From NCBI GenBank assembly GCA_026671195.1, contig JAPOHD010000026.1:1-45054 (forward strand): 45,054 nt of DNA, read 5' to 3'. The notes below the pieces were generated by a model. It did not search any database. It worked only from the letters and a program-made list of their open reading frames with translations, and was not told the origin of the DNA. Source of the stretch: Draconibacterium aestuarii. Lineage in GTDB: Bacteria; Bacteroidota; Bacteroidia; Bacteroidales; Prolixibacteraceae. The first letter of the stretch is position 1. Each line of letters starts with the position of its first letter. Of this stretch, positions 1 to 8,337 are shown piece by piece. The translations under genes and the position numbers were made by a program.

Positions 1-171
1 ACGCACCACTGAAAACCAAACATCCAAACATCGAAAAAACCATAGTATACATCCCCGCTTCGAACCCGGTATCGTCAACACCCGGTTCAGGCTTGGCCGT
101 GCCGACCGCCCGAACGCTTAATTGTTGGTCTGTGGATAATTAAACGTGTTGTTCGGGCTACTAATAAAATA
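1..171. other. Left-edge segment with abrupt composition and homology break
   Basis: The last ~54 bases before the MscS start codon (about 118-171) still translate in the MscS frame and match the first transmembrane helix of the second MscS in this window (LIVGLWII here versus LVIGMWVI there). Upstream of about 117 that homology stops and the DNA becomes GC-rich. The MscS frame has a stop at 43-45 and no ATG, GTG or TTG between it and 172. Two other frames are open from the window edge (to 121 and 143), but I recognise neither product. This may be a real rearrangement or an assembly junction. Confidence 0.45.
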
Positions 172-846
172 ATGGAAAAGCGTGATGTAAATATTTCATT
201 GCGTGGATTTTTAAGAAGTTTACTGAGTATATTATTAAAGGTGATGCTGTTAATTAGTATTGCCGAAATGGTGGGAATTGAAACCACATCTTTTATAGCA
301 GTGTTGGGTGCTGCCGGCTTAGCAGTTGGATTAGCCTTGCAAGGCACATTGGCCAATTTTGCAGGAGGTGTTATGATCTTGTTGTTTAAGCCTTTTAAAG
401 TTGGCGATTTAATTGAGTCGCAAGGCCATTTGGGGTCGGTAAAAGAGATACACATATTTGTAACCATTCTTTTAACTCTGGAAAACAAAACCGTTATTTT
501 ACCGAATTCGGCAGTGTCGAGTAACGATATTGTAAATTACACCACCGAAGGAGTTATTCGTGTTGATATGGTTTTTGGTATTTCGTACAGTTCGAATATT
601 AAAACGGCAAAAGATGTTTTATTGAACATTCTTAATAGTCATCCCAAAGTTTTAAAAGATCCTGCACCTTTTGTTGGGGTAAAAGAATTGGCCGATAGTT
701 CGGTGAATCTTGCAGTTCGGCCTTATACAAAACCAACGGATTATTGGGAAGTTTATTTTTATGTTTATGAAGAAGGTAAACTTGCGTTAGATAAAGCAGG
801 AGTTACAATTCCATTCCCTCAGGTGGATGTGCATATGGCAAAATAA
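172..846 (+). CDS. Mechanosensitive ion channel, MscS family, 5'-truncated
   Basis: Small-conductance mechanosensitive channel of the inner membrane, which releases solutes on hypo-osmotic shock. The pore helix is visible as GAAGLAVGLALQGTLANFAGG (about residues 47-67, Gly/Ala-rich) followed by the beta domain (FKPFKVGDLIE) and the C-terminal alpha/beta vestibule. At 224 residues from the ATG at 172 it is about 44 residues shorter at the N-terminus than the MscS at 28981-29787, to which it aligns along its whole length. The missing part would hold TM1. The reading frame runs upstream of the ATG through recognisable TM1 sequence until about position 118 and then loses homology, so the ATG is probably not the ancestral start. 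Either the gene is disrupted at its 5' end or the window starts on a misjoined contig. It converges with the acyl-CoA ligase across a shared terminator. Confidence 0.85.
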   Translation: MEKRDVNISLRGFLRSLLSILLKVMLLISIAEMVGIETTSFIAVLGAAGLAVGLALQGTLANFAGGVMILLFKPFKVGDLIESQGHLGSVKEIHIFVTILLTLENKTVILPNSAVSSNDIVNYTTEGVIRVDMVFGISYSSNIKTAKDVLLNILNSHPKVLKDPAPFVGVKELADSSVNLAVRPYTKPTDYWEVYFYVYEEGKLALDKAGVTIPFPQVDVHMAK

Positions 847-866
847 ATGAGACTAACTATCAAAAT

Positions 867-903
867 AAAAAGTCCAGAATAATTCCAATTCTGGACTTTT
901 TAT
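867..903. terminator. Bidirectional intrinsic terminator
   Basis: A perfect 13-bp stem pairs 868-880 with 888-900 around a 7-nt loop, with A-rich DNA on the left and a T-run on the right. It sits between convergent genes (MscS + and acyl-CoA ligase -) and can serve both. Confidence 0.85.
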
Positions 904-2543
904 TATACGTATTTGTAGCGTTTAATATTTCTTTTTGGAGTTTTTTCAAATTCATGCTTCATCAGTTCAATACGATTGATTTGTTCATATTTAGGCAGTT
1001 CTTTATTTGCTTTCTTTTGGTTGTTCACCATAATTTCTGCCAGGTCATTTATGTCAATACCATCTGTTTTTAAGGCTTCAAAATCGGGATAAACCAAAGC
1101 AACCAGTTTGTGATCGCGTTCAACAACCACACATTCGGCAACATAGTTTTGGTTACATATTTTTGCTTCAATTTCCTCCGGATAAATATTTTGTCCCGAT
1201 GGGCCCAGCAACATATTTTTCGAACGACCACGAATATAAATAAAGTTGTTTTTATCAGTTATCCCCAGATCGCCGGTTTTAAGCCAACCATCGTCAGTAA
1301 ACACAGCTTTGGTTTCTTCTTCGTTTTTGTAATAACCCAGCATCACATTTTCTCCTTTTACCTGAATTTCGCCAACAATAGTATAAGGATCTTCCGAATC
1401 AATACGAACTTCCATACGATCGACCAGGCGTCCTGCCGACGACGGCATGGTTTTATCCCATGCTTCGTAACTGATTAACGGACCACATTCCGTCATTCCA
1501 TAGCCAATTGTAAACGGGAACTTTATTTGTTTAAAGAATTTCTCAACATCGGCACTTAGCGGCGCCCCGCCAATTACAATCTCGAAGAAACGACCACCAA
1601 AGGTTTCCACCATTTTTGCCCGAATCTTTTTAAGAATGATGTTTGATAGTACCGGTATTTTTAGAAGCAGTTTTACCGTGGGCTTTTCAATGGCTGGAAG
1701 AATTCGTTTTTTGTAAATTTTTTCGATAACCAGGGGAACTGAAAGAATTAGGTTGGGTTTTACATCGCCAAAGGCTTTAGTAATAACTGCCGGAGAAGGC
1801 ATTTTACTTAAAAAAGTTATGTGGCAGCCTAAAGTTAACGGGAACAAAAATTCAAACAGCAATCCGTAAACATGGGCCATTGGAAGAAAGGAAACAATTC
1901 TGTCTCCCGATTTCAAGGGCATGTGTTCGCGGGCAAAAATAATGTTCGAAACCAGGCTTCGCGCCGGTATCATTACTCCCTTTGTAAAACCCGATGTCCC
2001 CGAAGTATAGGAAATGATACACATTTCTTCAGGGGCCCATTCTTCGAAATGAAAAGCTTCTTTTGAGAGTTGGTTTTCTTTGTAATACTGGAACCCGTCG
2101 TTTAATTTGTATTGCAGATATTCGTTTTTAGCCGCGTGGATACTAAAATCTTCAAGAATAACTGTGCCCATTAAATTTGGCGATTTTTCGAAATCAACTT
2201 TTTCCAGAAGTGCTTTTGCCCCAATTACAATCTTTGATTCCGAATGGTTGATAATGTGGTTGGTGTCTTTTTCATTAAAGTCGGGAAGAATGGGCACAAT
2301 AACCAACCCTGCTGAAATGGCGGATAAAAATACTGAACCCCAATGTGCTGAGTTTCGTCCTAACACAACAATTTTGTCGCCACGTTGTATGCCTGCCAAC
2401 TGATAGAATAAATGCAACGATTTAATAATTTGTGCAATTTCCCGGTATTTAAAATCGGGACCATCGAAATCAGAAAATGCCAGTTTATCCCAGTTTTGGT
2501 GAAAAGCGTTGGTGTACAGCGTAGCTAAAGATTGTTTTTTCAT
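903..2543 (-). CDS. AMP-forming long-chain acyl-CoA ligase
   Basis: Activates a fatty acid to acyl-AMP and transfers it to CoA; a cytosolic or membrane-peripheral enzyme of lipid uptake and recycling. The 546 residues carry the full ANL-superfamily motif set: the AMP-binding P-loop SYTSGTSGFTKGV (about 179-190), GYGMTE (347-352), the TGDLG hinge region (about 423-427), and RGRSKNMLLGPSGQNIYPEEIE (start ~438) where the C-terminal domain begins. The extreme C-terminus (TPKRNIKRYKY) is the lysine-rich tail of this subfamily. Length is normal for a bacterial FACS. It stands alone, with its own terminator shared with the MscS gene. Substrate chain length cannot be read from sequence; a long or medium chain is inferred from family. 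Confidence 0.9.
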   Translation of the reverse strand: MKKQSLATLYTNAFHQNWDKLAFSDFDGPDFKYREIAQIIKSLHLFYQLAGIQRGDKIVVLGRNSAHWGSVFLSAISAGLVIVPILPDFNEKDTNHIINHSESKIVIGAKALLEKVDFEKSPNLMGTVILEDFSIHAAKNEYLQYKLNDGFQYYKENQLSKEAFHFEEWAPEEMCIISYTSGTSGFTKGVMIPARSLVSNIIFAREHMPLKSGDRIVSFLPMAHVYGLLFEFLFPLTLGCHITFLSKMPSPAVITKAFGDVKPNLILSVPLVIEKIYKKRILPAIEKPTVKLLLKIPVLSNIILKKIRAKMVETFGGRFFEIVIGGAPLSADVEKFFKQIKFPFTIGYGMTECGPLISYEAWDKTMPSSAGRLVDRMEVRIDSEDPYTIVGEIQVKGENVMLGYYKNEEETKAVFTDDGWLKTGDLGITDKNNFIYIRGRSKNMLLGPSGQNIYPEEIEAKICNQNYVAECVVVERDHKLVALVYPDFEALKTDGIDINDLAEIMVNNQKKANKELPKYEQINRIELMKHEFEKTPKRNIKRYKYV

Positions 2544-2566
2544 TGATTACCGTTTTATTCAAATCG

Positions 2567-2574
2567 TAAATGTA
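2567..2574 (-). promoter_or_regulatory. Possible -7 box of the acyl-CoA ligase
   Basis: On the minus strand TACATTTA resembles the Bacteroidota -7 consensus TAnnTTTG and lies 24-31 bp upstream of the ATG. There is no clear -33 TTTG, so the call is weak. Confidence 0.3.
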
Positions 2575-2633
2575 CGTTTTTTTAATAAAAAGGGATTAAG
2601 TAAGAGATTGTGGAGAGGATTAAAATTTTGGAA

Positions 2634-2664
2634 ATAAAAAAGCCAACACTTTATAGTGCTGGCT
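2634..2664 (-). terminator. Intrinsic terminator of the two-component operon
   Basis: 2641-2650 pairs with 2655-2664 (10-bp stem, one A-C mismatch, loop TTAT). Reading on the minus strand the stem is followed by a run of T, as expected for transcripts arriving from the sensor kinase gene that stops at 2993. Confidence 0.7.
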
Positions 2665-2992
2665 TTCGAGATCTCTCATCCTATTTTCTGTACGTATTTA
2701 AGTATGTTTTCTAATGGTATGGAGGGACAGGACAGTTGAAATGTAGAAAACTCATTTTTTTTGAGGGTTGTGTACAGAAACAGGAAATTTTGCGATGGGG
2801 AATCGTATTTTGAATCCTTTCCTCAATTGGAATACTAATTTCTTGTGTGTAGTATAGCTCACTAAGTGAAAGAACTTGATGCAAGTATAAAAAGAATTAA
2901 TAAATTATTTTTTGGTGTTGTTTGAATGGACGTAATTTGAGGATAAACGGTAGCAATAAATTATCTAACGGATTTTAGAAAAAATGTGTGAC
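2665..2992. other. Intergenic stretch, 3' side of the sensor kinase gene
   Basis: About 330 bp between the kinase stop codon and its terminator. AT-rich, with no open frame that resembles a protein. The only structured item I see is a 12-mer at 2939-2950 that recurs upstream of the operon. Confidence 0.5.
2939..2951 (-). promoter_or_regulatory. Possible LytTR binding site, copy 1
   Basis: On the minus strand ACCGTTTAT fits the published LytTR-type half-site pattern [TA][AC][CA]GTTN[AG][TG]. The 12-mer GAGGATAAACGG (plus strand, 2939-2950) recurs at 6788-6799, on the other side of the LytS/LytTR operon. That it is a binding site is inference. Confidence 0.3.
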
Positions 2993-5911
2993 TTACAATT
3001 TGGCTTCAACAAGTGGAATAATAATTTTTATTTGTGTGCCCGGAAATTCTTCTTCAGGGAAGAGATTACTTGTGAATATTGTAGATTTAACACCCTGTCG
3101 TTCGCCAATTAACTTTAATCGTTTTTTTGTAAGTGTTATACCCATGTTTAATCCGTGGCTTGGATTCGAAATGGAGTCTTCGTTTTTTATTCCCACACCA
3201 TTGTCTTCCACAAGTACTTCTACACTTTTTTCATCTAAATAATTGAAAATCACTTTAATTTTTCCTCCTTCGTATAAAGGTGAAATCCCATGCCAGATGG
3301 CATTTTCTACAAAAGGCTGAATAATCATCGACGGAATACATGCTTCATAGCTATCCAGTTCCTCATCTACTATTATTTCATATTCAAAACGGTTGTTCGA
3401 TCGAAGTTTTTCAAGTGCAATGTAATTTCTCAGGCGTTCAATTTCGTCGTCAATACAAATATAGTTCGACTTTAAAGAGTTCATGTTCTGCCTTATTAAC
3501 CGTGCAAACTGAGATAAATAGGTTCCTGCTTCCGACGATTTGTTTTGCAGAAGATAGCCCTGTATCGAACCCAACGCATTAAATATAAAATGTGGATTCA
3601 TCATCGATTGTAAGGCCTTGTGTTCGAGCGTAATTAAAAGATGATCGGTTTCTTTTTGCTGTATTTTGCGTTGATAGAAAAAACGCACAATCAAAAACAG
3701 GAAGAATAACGTTAGGAAAAGGAGTAACACTTTTGTACTGGTACGCTGAAAAAATGTGGGATTTACAATTACAGGTAATTCGATTACCTCGCTAAAAGGT
3801 TCTCTGTTTTTATGCGATTTCAGTTGAAATGTATATTCGCCGGGTTCAAGATTTAAATATACCACGCGGGTTTCCCGGCCGTTGCTCCAGTTGTCGTCTA
3901 ACCCTTTCATTTTATAAGAATACTCTGATGGGATTGATGAATAATTTAAACTGGAAAATTCGATACTTAGTCGGTTTTTATTTTTAAATACCACTTTATT
4001 TTCCAGTAAGCTCAATTCCTCATCGTTAAGCGAAACTTTTGTGAAATAAGGCTGGGTTTCTTGTGGTTGTGAATTAACAGATTCTTTTATTGGAATAAAA
4101 GTTAGTCCATCATCAGATGCAACATAGAGTAAGCTATCCTGACAAAGGATGTCGTTAATGTTGTTGAATTCAATGTTTAGACGGTTTAATTCTACTTGTC
4201 CTGTTGTTAAATAATCCAGGGGATTAGTAATAAAATAAACTGTTTTAACAGTAAAAAAGAACAAGGTATTTTCGCTGTAAACCATGTCTTTTATTCTGTA
4301 ATCTATTTGTGTTTTAAGGTCTTTTGTGAGATTGTATGTTTGCTCGTTATGAATTAAATAGAGATTGTTACCGTAAATATTAAGAATTTCGTTTTGTTTG
4401 TCGAGATTGAGGTGAGAAGTAAGAATCTGATCGCTAAATTGCTGATATATCGCATTATTGTAAGTTGAGTCACCGTCAGTCACAGTAAATCTTGAACCTT
4501 TGATTACAACCAGGTTCTTATTATTTATAAAAAGATTATTAATTCGACCAATGTTTAAGGGAGGAAACGATGTTGTATATGGACTTTTCAGATCACATGT
4601 AATAAGGCGGTCATTTGCAAAAGAATAAAGCTTGTTTTCGCTCGAATCTACAACCACTTTTTTTACATTGTATCCAGACTTCCATGGTTCTACATGTTCT
4701 ATAATGTTTTTTTGTTCATTAACTTTTACCTCTTCAATAAAATTTATGTTTGTATTGGATCCACTTAAAATAACCGTATTGTTCTTCAGTTGGTATATGC
4801 TTTCCAGAATATGGCCTTCAACAGGAATTTTTCGGCCAAACTTTTTCTGGTTATGAATCCAAAACAACGACTCGCCATTTGTTACCCATACGCCTTTGTT
4901 ATTCGCAGGAGCAATATCAGTAATGCCTTTGTTGTCAAATTCTTCCAGGCCAATATGTTCATATTTTAGAATGTTGCGGTTTATTTTGTATATCCCATCA
5001 AAATTAGAGGCTGTCCATATGTTGTTTTCATTATCAACAATAAGGTTTTGTGATTTTCTAATGTCTAAATGTGCAACAAGTTTTTCGTTTTGATAACAAA
5101 AAATCCCTTTGTCAAAAGTCGAAATCCATATAAATCCCTCATTGTCGATGATGATGTCATTTATTGTTTGTGATTCGGAGGTTAAAATATTTTTTTGAAT
5201 TGGTTCAGTGTCCTGGAAGAGATGAATTGACCCAAATTGGTCGAGTATCAACGTTTTGTTTTTGTCTAAAGGAAAGGCTTTGTGTATTAATCCTGTTTCT
5301 CTATGATGTTTGGTTATGTTATCAATATTTTCTAATTCCAGTATTCCATCACTTGCCCAGAGAAGTAAATGACCATCGGAGCTCATATTTAGCGCGTAGG
5401 TAGATCTTGACAGATGTGCATCATTGTTTTTGAGATTTTGATAATCGATATATTTATTATTTTTTACAACATAAATTTCGGATGCTGTATTATAAAAGTA
5501 GAGTGTAGAGTCCGTATCTTCAAAGAAATTATGAAACAAGAAATTTGTTTTTAGTTCGGCAAGAAATGGCGCATTATTATCGTTGTAAATAATTCCATTA
5601 GAATAATAATTCACGGTTCCGTTTAAATTTAAGAACCAGATTTGTCCTTTCTTATCTTCTTTAATTCGAATGACTAAATTCCCGCTTAATCCATCCTCCT
5701 CGGTATAGTGTACAAACTGATTCCCGTCAAAACGTGAAACACCGGCATCTGTACCAAACCACATAAAACCTTTGCTGTCTTGAAATGCACAATTGCCTTT
5801 GCTTGTTGGCAATCCGTCAGAAATTGAATAATTGGTTACAAACGGATTTTGTGCCAGAGCATGCTGAAGCAAAAAGGAGATTAGTAGGAGTAAAATGTAG
5901 CTTTTTTTCAC
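2993..5911 (-). CDS. LytS-type sensor histidine kinase with two-component propeller ectodomain
   Basis: Membrane sensor kinase of 972 residues. In order: signal peptide (about 1-20), a long extracytoplasmic region of propeller repeats (blades such as DGLPTSKGNCAFQDSKGFMWFG; DNEGFIWIST; DNENNIWTAS), a Y_Y_Y domain (about 655-715, with YSYKMKGLDDNW), one transmembrane helix (728-747), then the His_kinase/LytS domain with MMNPHFIFNAL (phospho-acceptor His about 774), the N-box QPFVENAIWHGI (about 865-876) and the G-box EDNGVGI (about 902). There is no receiver, so it must signal to a separate regulator, clearly the LytTR protein encoded just upstream. It starts with GTG at 5911, and the regulator's TAG stop shares that G (TAGTG), so the two are translationally coupled. 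The ligand is unknown; similar propeller sensors in the phylum often sense glycans, but those are usually hybrid HTCS proteins, which this is not. Confidence 0.93.
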   Translation of the reverse strand: MKKSYILLLLISFLLQHALAQNPFVTNYSISDGLPTSKGNCAFQDSKGFMWFGTDAGVSRFDGNQFVHYTEEDGLSGNLVIRIKEDKKGQIWFLNLNGTVNYYSNGIIYNDNNAPFLAELKTNFLFHNFFEDTDSTLYFYNTASEIYVVKNNKYIDYQNLKNNDAHLSRSTYALNMSSDGHLLLWASDGILELENIDNITKHHRETGLIHKAFPLDKNKTLILDQFGSIHLFQDTEPIQKNILTSESQTINDIIIDNEGFIWISTFDKGIFCYQNEKLVAHLDIRKSQNLIVDNENNIWTASNFDGIYKINRNILKYEHIGLEEFDNKGITDIAPANNKGVWVTNGESLFWIHNQKKFGRKIPVEGHILESIYQLKNNTVILSGSNTNINFIEEVKVNEQKNIIEHVEPWKSGYNVKKVVVDSSENKLYSFANDRLITCDLKSPYTTSFPPLNIGRINNLFINNKNLVVIKGSRFTVTDGDSTYNNAIYQQFSDQILTSHLNLDKQNEILNIYGNNLYLIHNEQTYNLTKDLKTQIDYRIKDMVYSENTLFFFTVKTVYFITNPLDYLTTGQVELNRLNIEFNNINDILCQDSLLYVASDDGLTFIPIKESVNSQPQETQPYFTKVSLNDEELSLLENKVVFKNKNRLSIEFSSLNYSSIPSEYSYKMKGLDDNWSNGRETRVVYLNLEPGEYTFQLKSHKNREPFSEVIELPVIVNPTFFQRTSTKVLLLFLTLFFLFLIVRFFYQRKIQQKETDHLLITLEHKALQSMMNPHFIFNALGSIQGYLLQNKSSEAGTYLSQFARLIRQNMNSLKSNYICIDDEIERLRNYIALEKLRSNNRFEYEIIVDEELDSYEACIPSMIIQPFVENAIWHGISPLYEGGKIKVIFNYLDEKSVEVLVEDNGVGIKNEDSISNPSHGLNMGITLTKKRLKLIGERQGVKSTIFTSNLFPEEEFPGTQIKIIIPLVEAKL

Positions 5912-6705
5912 TAATCAATAGATTTTGACAGTACTGCAACAGCTTCCCGAAATTCGTTGAAACGCCGTCTTGAAATTGATAACTTTGTATTATCATCCAT
6001 AACAACAAAAGCACCCTGGTAATTTGAAAATCCCTTCAAATAATTTAGGTTAATGATGCTTGATTTGTGGATTCTAAAAAAAATGTCCGGATCTAAGATC
6101 TTTTCGTATTCACCTAACGTTTTGCTTGATACAATTTTATCCAGGCTCGATAAATGAATGATCGTATAATTGCTGTCGGCTTCTAAAAACCGGATCGTAT
6201 TTATTTCCACAATTCGATACCCAAACTTTTCAATCACAGTAATTTTCGAAAAATGGGATTGTCCACTTTTTATTTGCTGGGTTAAATTGTTGAGCGATTC
6301 GTTGTATGTATCTTCAGCCTCTACCTTTTGCGATCGAAGTGTAAGTAAGGATGTGGCTTTTGTAACGGCTGTTTTTAGTTCGGTATGATCAATCGGTTTT
6401 AACAGGTAGTCAATGGCATTGGCTTTAATCGCTTTTAAAGCATACTCTTCGTAGGCTGTAGTAAAAATTACTACATAATTCTCTTTGGGAATGGAAGCCA
6501 AAAAATCAAATCCGGTTTCTTTAGGCATCGAAATGTCGAGAAAAATTAAATGAACCACGTTCAGCTTTAACAACTCGCGACCTTCTTCTGCCGATTTGGC
6601 TTTACCAACAAGGTTAATCTCCGGGCAATTACGATGAATCAAAATCTCAAGAGTATCCTGAAGGTTGATTTCATCGTCAATTATAATGGCATTGTATCGT
6701 CTCAT
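5911..6705 (-). CDS. LytTR-family response regulator
   Basis: Cytosolic DNA-binding response regulator of 264 residues, partner of the adjacent LytS-type kinase. The receiver domain (1-~120) has the acidic pair D10/D11, phospho-acceptor D57 in FLDISMP, the Thr in FTTAYEEYA and the Lys in LLKPI. A LytTR DNA-binding domain fills about 155-260 (RFLEADSNYTIIHL; FFRIHKSSIINLNYL; LSISRRRF). It is the first gene of the two-gene operon and its stop overlaps the kinase GTG by one base. A LytTR-like site 83-94 bp upstream of its ATG and another beyond the operon's 3' end suggest autoregulation. Confidence 0.93.
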   Translation of the reverse strand: MRRYNAIIIDDEINLQDTLEILIHRNCPEINLVGKAKSAEEGRELLKLNVVHLIFLDISMPKETGFDFLASIPKENYVVIFTTAYEEYALKAIKANAIDYLLKPIDHTELKTAVTKATSLLTLRSQKVEAEDTYNESLNNLTQQIKSGQSHFSKITVIEKFGYRIVEINTIRFLEADSNYTIIHLSSLDKIVSSKTLGEYEKILDPDIFFRIHKSSIINLNYLKGFSNYQGAFVVMDDNTKLSISRRRFNEFREAVAVLSKSID

Positions 6706-6710
6706 TATAA

Positions 6711-6718
6711 CAAAGATA
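6711..6718 (-). promoter_or_regulatory. Perfect -7 box very close to the regulator start
   Basis: TATCTTTG on the minus strand matches TAnnTTTG exactly but lies only 6 bp from the ATG, so a transcript from here would be nearly leaderless. No convincing -33 box is visible. Confidence 0.3.
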
Positions 6719-6787
6719 TAATTTCTTTGAGAGATTGGATTAGCTTCGTGTGAATGGTTTTAGTTAATGTGTGACTGGTAGTGATTA

Positions 6788-6799
6788 GAGGATAAACGG
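6788..6799 (-). promoter_or_regulatory. Possible LytTR binding site, copy 2
   Basis: Same 12-mer as at 2939-2950; on the minus strand it reads CCGTTTAT, which fits eight of nine positions of the LytTR half-site. An 11-mer, AATGTGTGACT, is also shared (6766-6776 and 2983-2993). The remaining gap to 7076 is AT-rich with one short open frame (6832-7017) that I do not believe. Confidence 0.3.
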
Positions 6800-7076
6800 C
6801 TTTTTTGAAGCGGTGAAAAATGGAGTAAATAATGACAATTATTTATCGAATGTATGTTTTTACTGATTTAATCTGCGTTAATTTCAAACGGAGAATTTTT
6901 CTAGAAGCATTTTTTTTTACCTGTATCTTTTTATCGTGTTACTTCAGTGAGACTGAGATACTATTTCGATATTCTTTCAATCAATTTGACGTTTTAATGG
7001 TTGGTATTAAGCATTAACTTCGCGTTAACAAGCATGTAAGTAGCATAAGTACAGATAATTGTGAAATATGTGACAG

Positions 7077-7107
7077 TTTGCTATTGATAAAGACTAAACT
7101 ATCTTTT
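7077..7107 (+). promoter_or_regulatory. Bacteroidota-type promoter
   Basis: TTTG (7077-7080), then exactly 19 bp, then TATCTTTT (7100-7107): a near-perfect -33/-7 pair. Start of transcription is expected near 7115, giving a leader of about 50 nt before the ATG at 7168. Confidence 0.7.
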
Positions 7108-7167
7108 AATTTAGTTGTCTTAGAAGATGAAAACAAGAAGATTTAGTAACTCAAAATTAGTAAAGTC

Positions 7168-7767
7168 ATGAAAAAATTAAACAATGTTTTAGTTGTGGTA
7201 GCCCTTATGTTATTTTCAGGAATAGCAATGGCAACCGGTAACCTTAAAGTATTTATTATTCCCGGAGAAAACGATGAAGCTGTGGTACGCATCAGTAATG
7301 CGATAGCAAGTCAGTATGAGATTGAAATTCGTAATATGAACAACGATATTGTGTATTACAAACAAACCAGTACTCCTGTGAAAGTGGTATCGAAAACATT
7401 TGATTTTTCGGCTCTGCGCGATGGAGAATACTCGTTGGAAGTTTGGCTCGACAAGGAAAAAACTCTTTCGTTACTTAATGTCAAACATGGGAAAGTTACA
7501 CTGGTGAATCAAGAAAAAGAAGTTCAGCCGTATTTCGTGTTTGAGAACGAGCGTCTTGATATTTCTTATTTGAATCACGAAAAAGATAACGTGATGCTCT
7601 ATGTGTACGATAATAAAACGCAAAAATTAATACATGAGGAGAAACTTGGATCTGAATTTGCAATTCACAGGGCAGTAGATTTTTCAAAGCTCGGAAAAGG
7701 TAGCTATAATGCTATTTTGTCAAGCCACAATCATCTTCATGAATACAATGTCACGCTCAAACAATAA
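7168..7767 (+). CDS. Secreted protein with two tandem beta-sandwich-like modules
   Basis: A 199-residue exported protein. A signal peptide (about 1-22, ending ...GIAMA) is followed by two similar halves. Each has an alternating hydrophobic strand pattern and ends in a related segment: FDFSALRDGEYSLEVW in the first half and VDFSKLGKGSYNAILS in the second. This F-S-L-x-x-G-x-Y pattern is seen in small Bacteroidota secreted domains (DUF3244-like or the end modules of exported proteins), so it may be a surface or periplasmic binding or structural protein. I cannot name a function. It is monocistronic, with its own strong promoter and terminator, and lies upstream of the divergently transcribed LytTR operon, so that system might control it; this is only positional inference. 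Confidence 0.8.
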   Translation: MKKLNNVLVVVALMLFSGIAMATGNLKVFIIPGENDEAVVRISNAIASQYEIEIRNMNNDIVYYKQTSTPVKVVSKTFDFSALRDGEYSLEVWLDKEKTLSLLNVKHGKVTLVNQEKEVQPYFVFENERLDISYLNHEKDNVMLYVYDNKTQKLIHEEKLGSEFAIHRAVDFSKLGKGSYNAILSSHNHLHEYNVTLKQ

Positions 7768-7804
7768 CTTTATGTCTTTGCATGATTCTAAAAGTTAAAC
7801 TGTG

Positions 7805-7832
7805 AAGCGAATCTGAAAGGGTTCGCTTTTTT
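7805..7832 (+). terminator. Intrinsic terminator
   Basis: AAGCGAATC pairs with GGTTCGCTT (two wobble or weak pairs at the top) around a GAAA-type loop, followed by T6. It terminates the secreted-protein gene. Confidence 0.8.
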
Positions 7833-7919
7833 ATTGATGTTATTTATACAGATCAGGAATTTTAATCAGAAGCTTTATTTTAAATCACTATTGTCCGTTA
7901 AAACTAATAAAAAGGAAAA

Positions 7920-7947
7920 AGATTGCTTCACGTTGTTCGCAATGACA
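7920..7947. repeat. REP-like half element
   Basis: AGATTGCTTCACG...CGCAATGACA matches one arm of the palindromic family whose other members lie just downstream. It has no partner arm here, so it looks like a relic. Confidence 0.4.
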
Positions 7948-7997
7948 GATTTTATTAAAGTATTTAATATGAATAAAGTACAGAGGTTGCCATTAAA

Positions 7998-8076
7998 TGT
8001 CATTTCGACGAAGAATGAGGAGAAATCTTAAACTCAAACAGATTTCTCACCTTCGTTTCTCAGGTTCGAAATGACA
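7998..8076. repeat. REP-like palindromic element, copy 1
   Basis: A 79-bp element bounded by an inverted repeat: TGTCATTTCGA at the left and TCGAAATGACA at the right, with a second inner pair (GAGAAATCT ... AGATTTCTC). The same element occurs at 21586-21657 with the same termini and inner arms. No transposase lies nearby, so it would depend on one in trans. Confidence 0.8.
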
Positions 8077-8088
8077 GCTTCAGAGTTC

Positions 8089-8140
8089 TGTCATTGCCTC
8101 ATTATGCCCAAATATTTTTGGGTAAGATCTCGCAATGACA
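8089..8140. repeat. REP-like palindromic element, variant
   Basis: TGTCATTGC at the left pairs with GCAATGACA at the right, and an inner hairpin CCCAAA/TTTGGG lies at about 8107-8122. It is related to the neighbouring element but with ATTGC in place of ATTTCG. Confidence 0.65.
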
Positions 8141-8158
8141 TTATTACTAGTTGATTAA

Positions 8159-8212
8159 GGTTTGAGAGGGTCTTGGTTGGCCGCTGAACCGCCAATCAAG
8201 ACCCTCTCGAAC
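8159..8212. repeat. Long near-perfect hairpin
   Basis: An 18-bp arm (8164-8181) pairs with 8191-8208 with a single G-T wobble, and the pairing continues outward to about 8160/8212; the loop is 9 nt. No T-run follows on either strand, so it is not a terminator. It may be a mobile-element end or a structured RNA. Confidence 0.75.
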
Positions 8213-8337
8213 GGAAAGTGCACCAAGCCATCGTCATTAATAGCATAGCAAAGTAATCTCTAATCTTTACCGGACACCAGTGATTCTAAATAATACAGGC
8301 TCTGGTTCTTAAGTTTCAAAGTTTCCTCAACAAAACA

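Noticed and set aside
6832..7017. 61-residue open frame upstream of the secreted-protein gene
   Set aside because: Low-complexity composition, no ribosome-binding site, and it lies in a promoter-bearing AT-rich gap.
7834..8031. 65-residue open frame in the repeat-rich gap
   Set aside because: It runs into the REP-like element and its product has no protein-like pattern.
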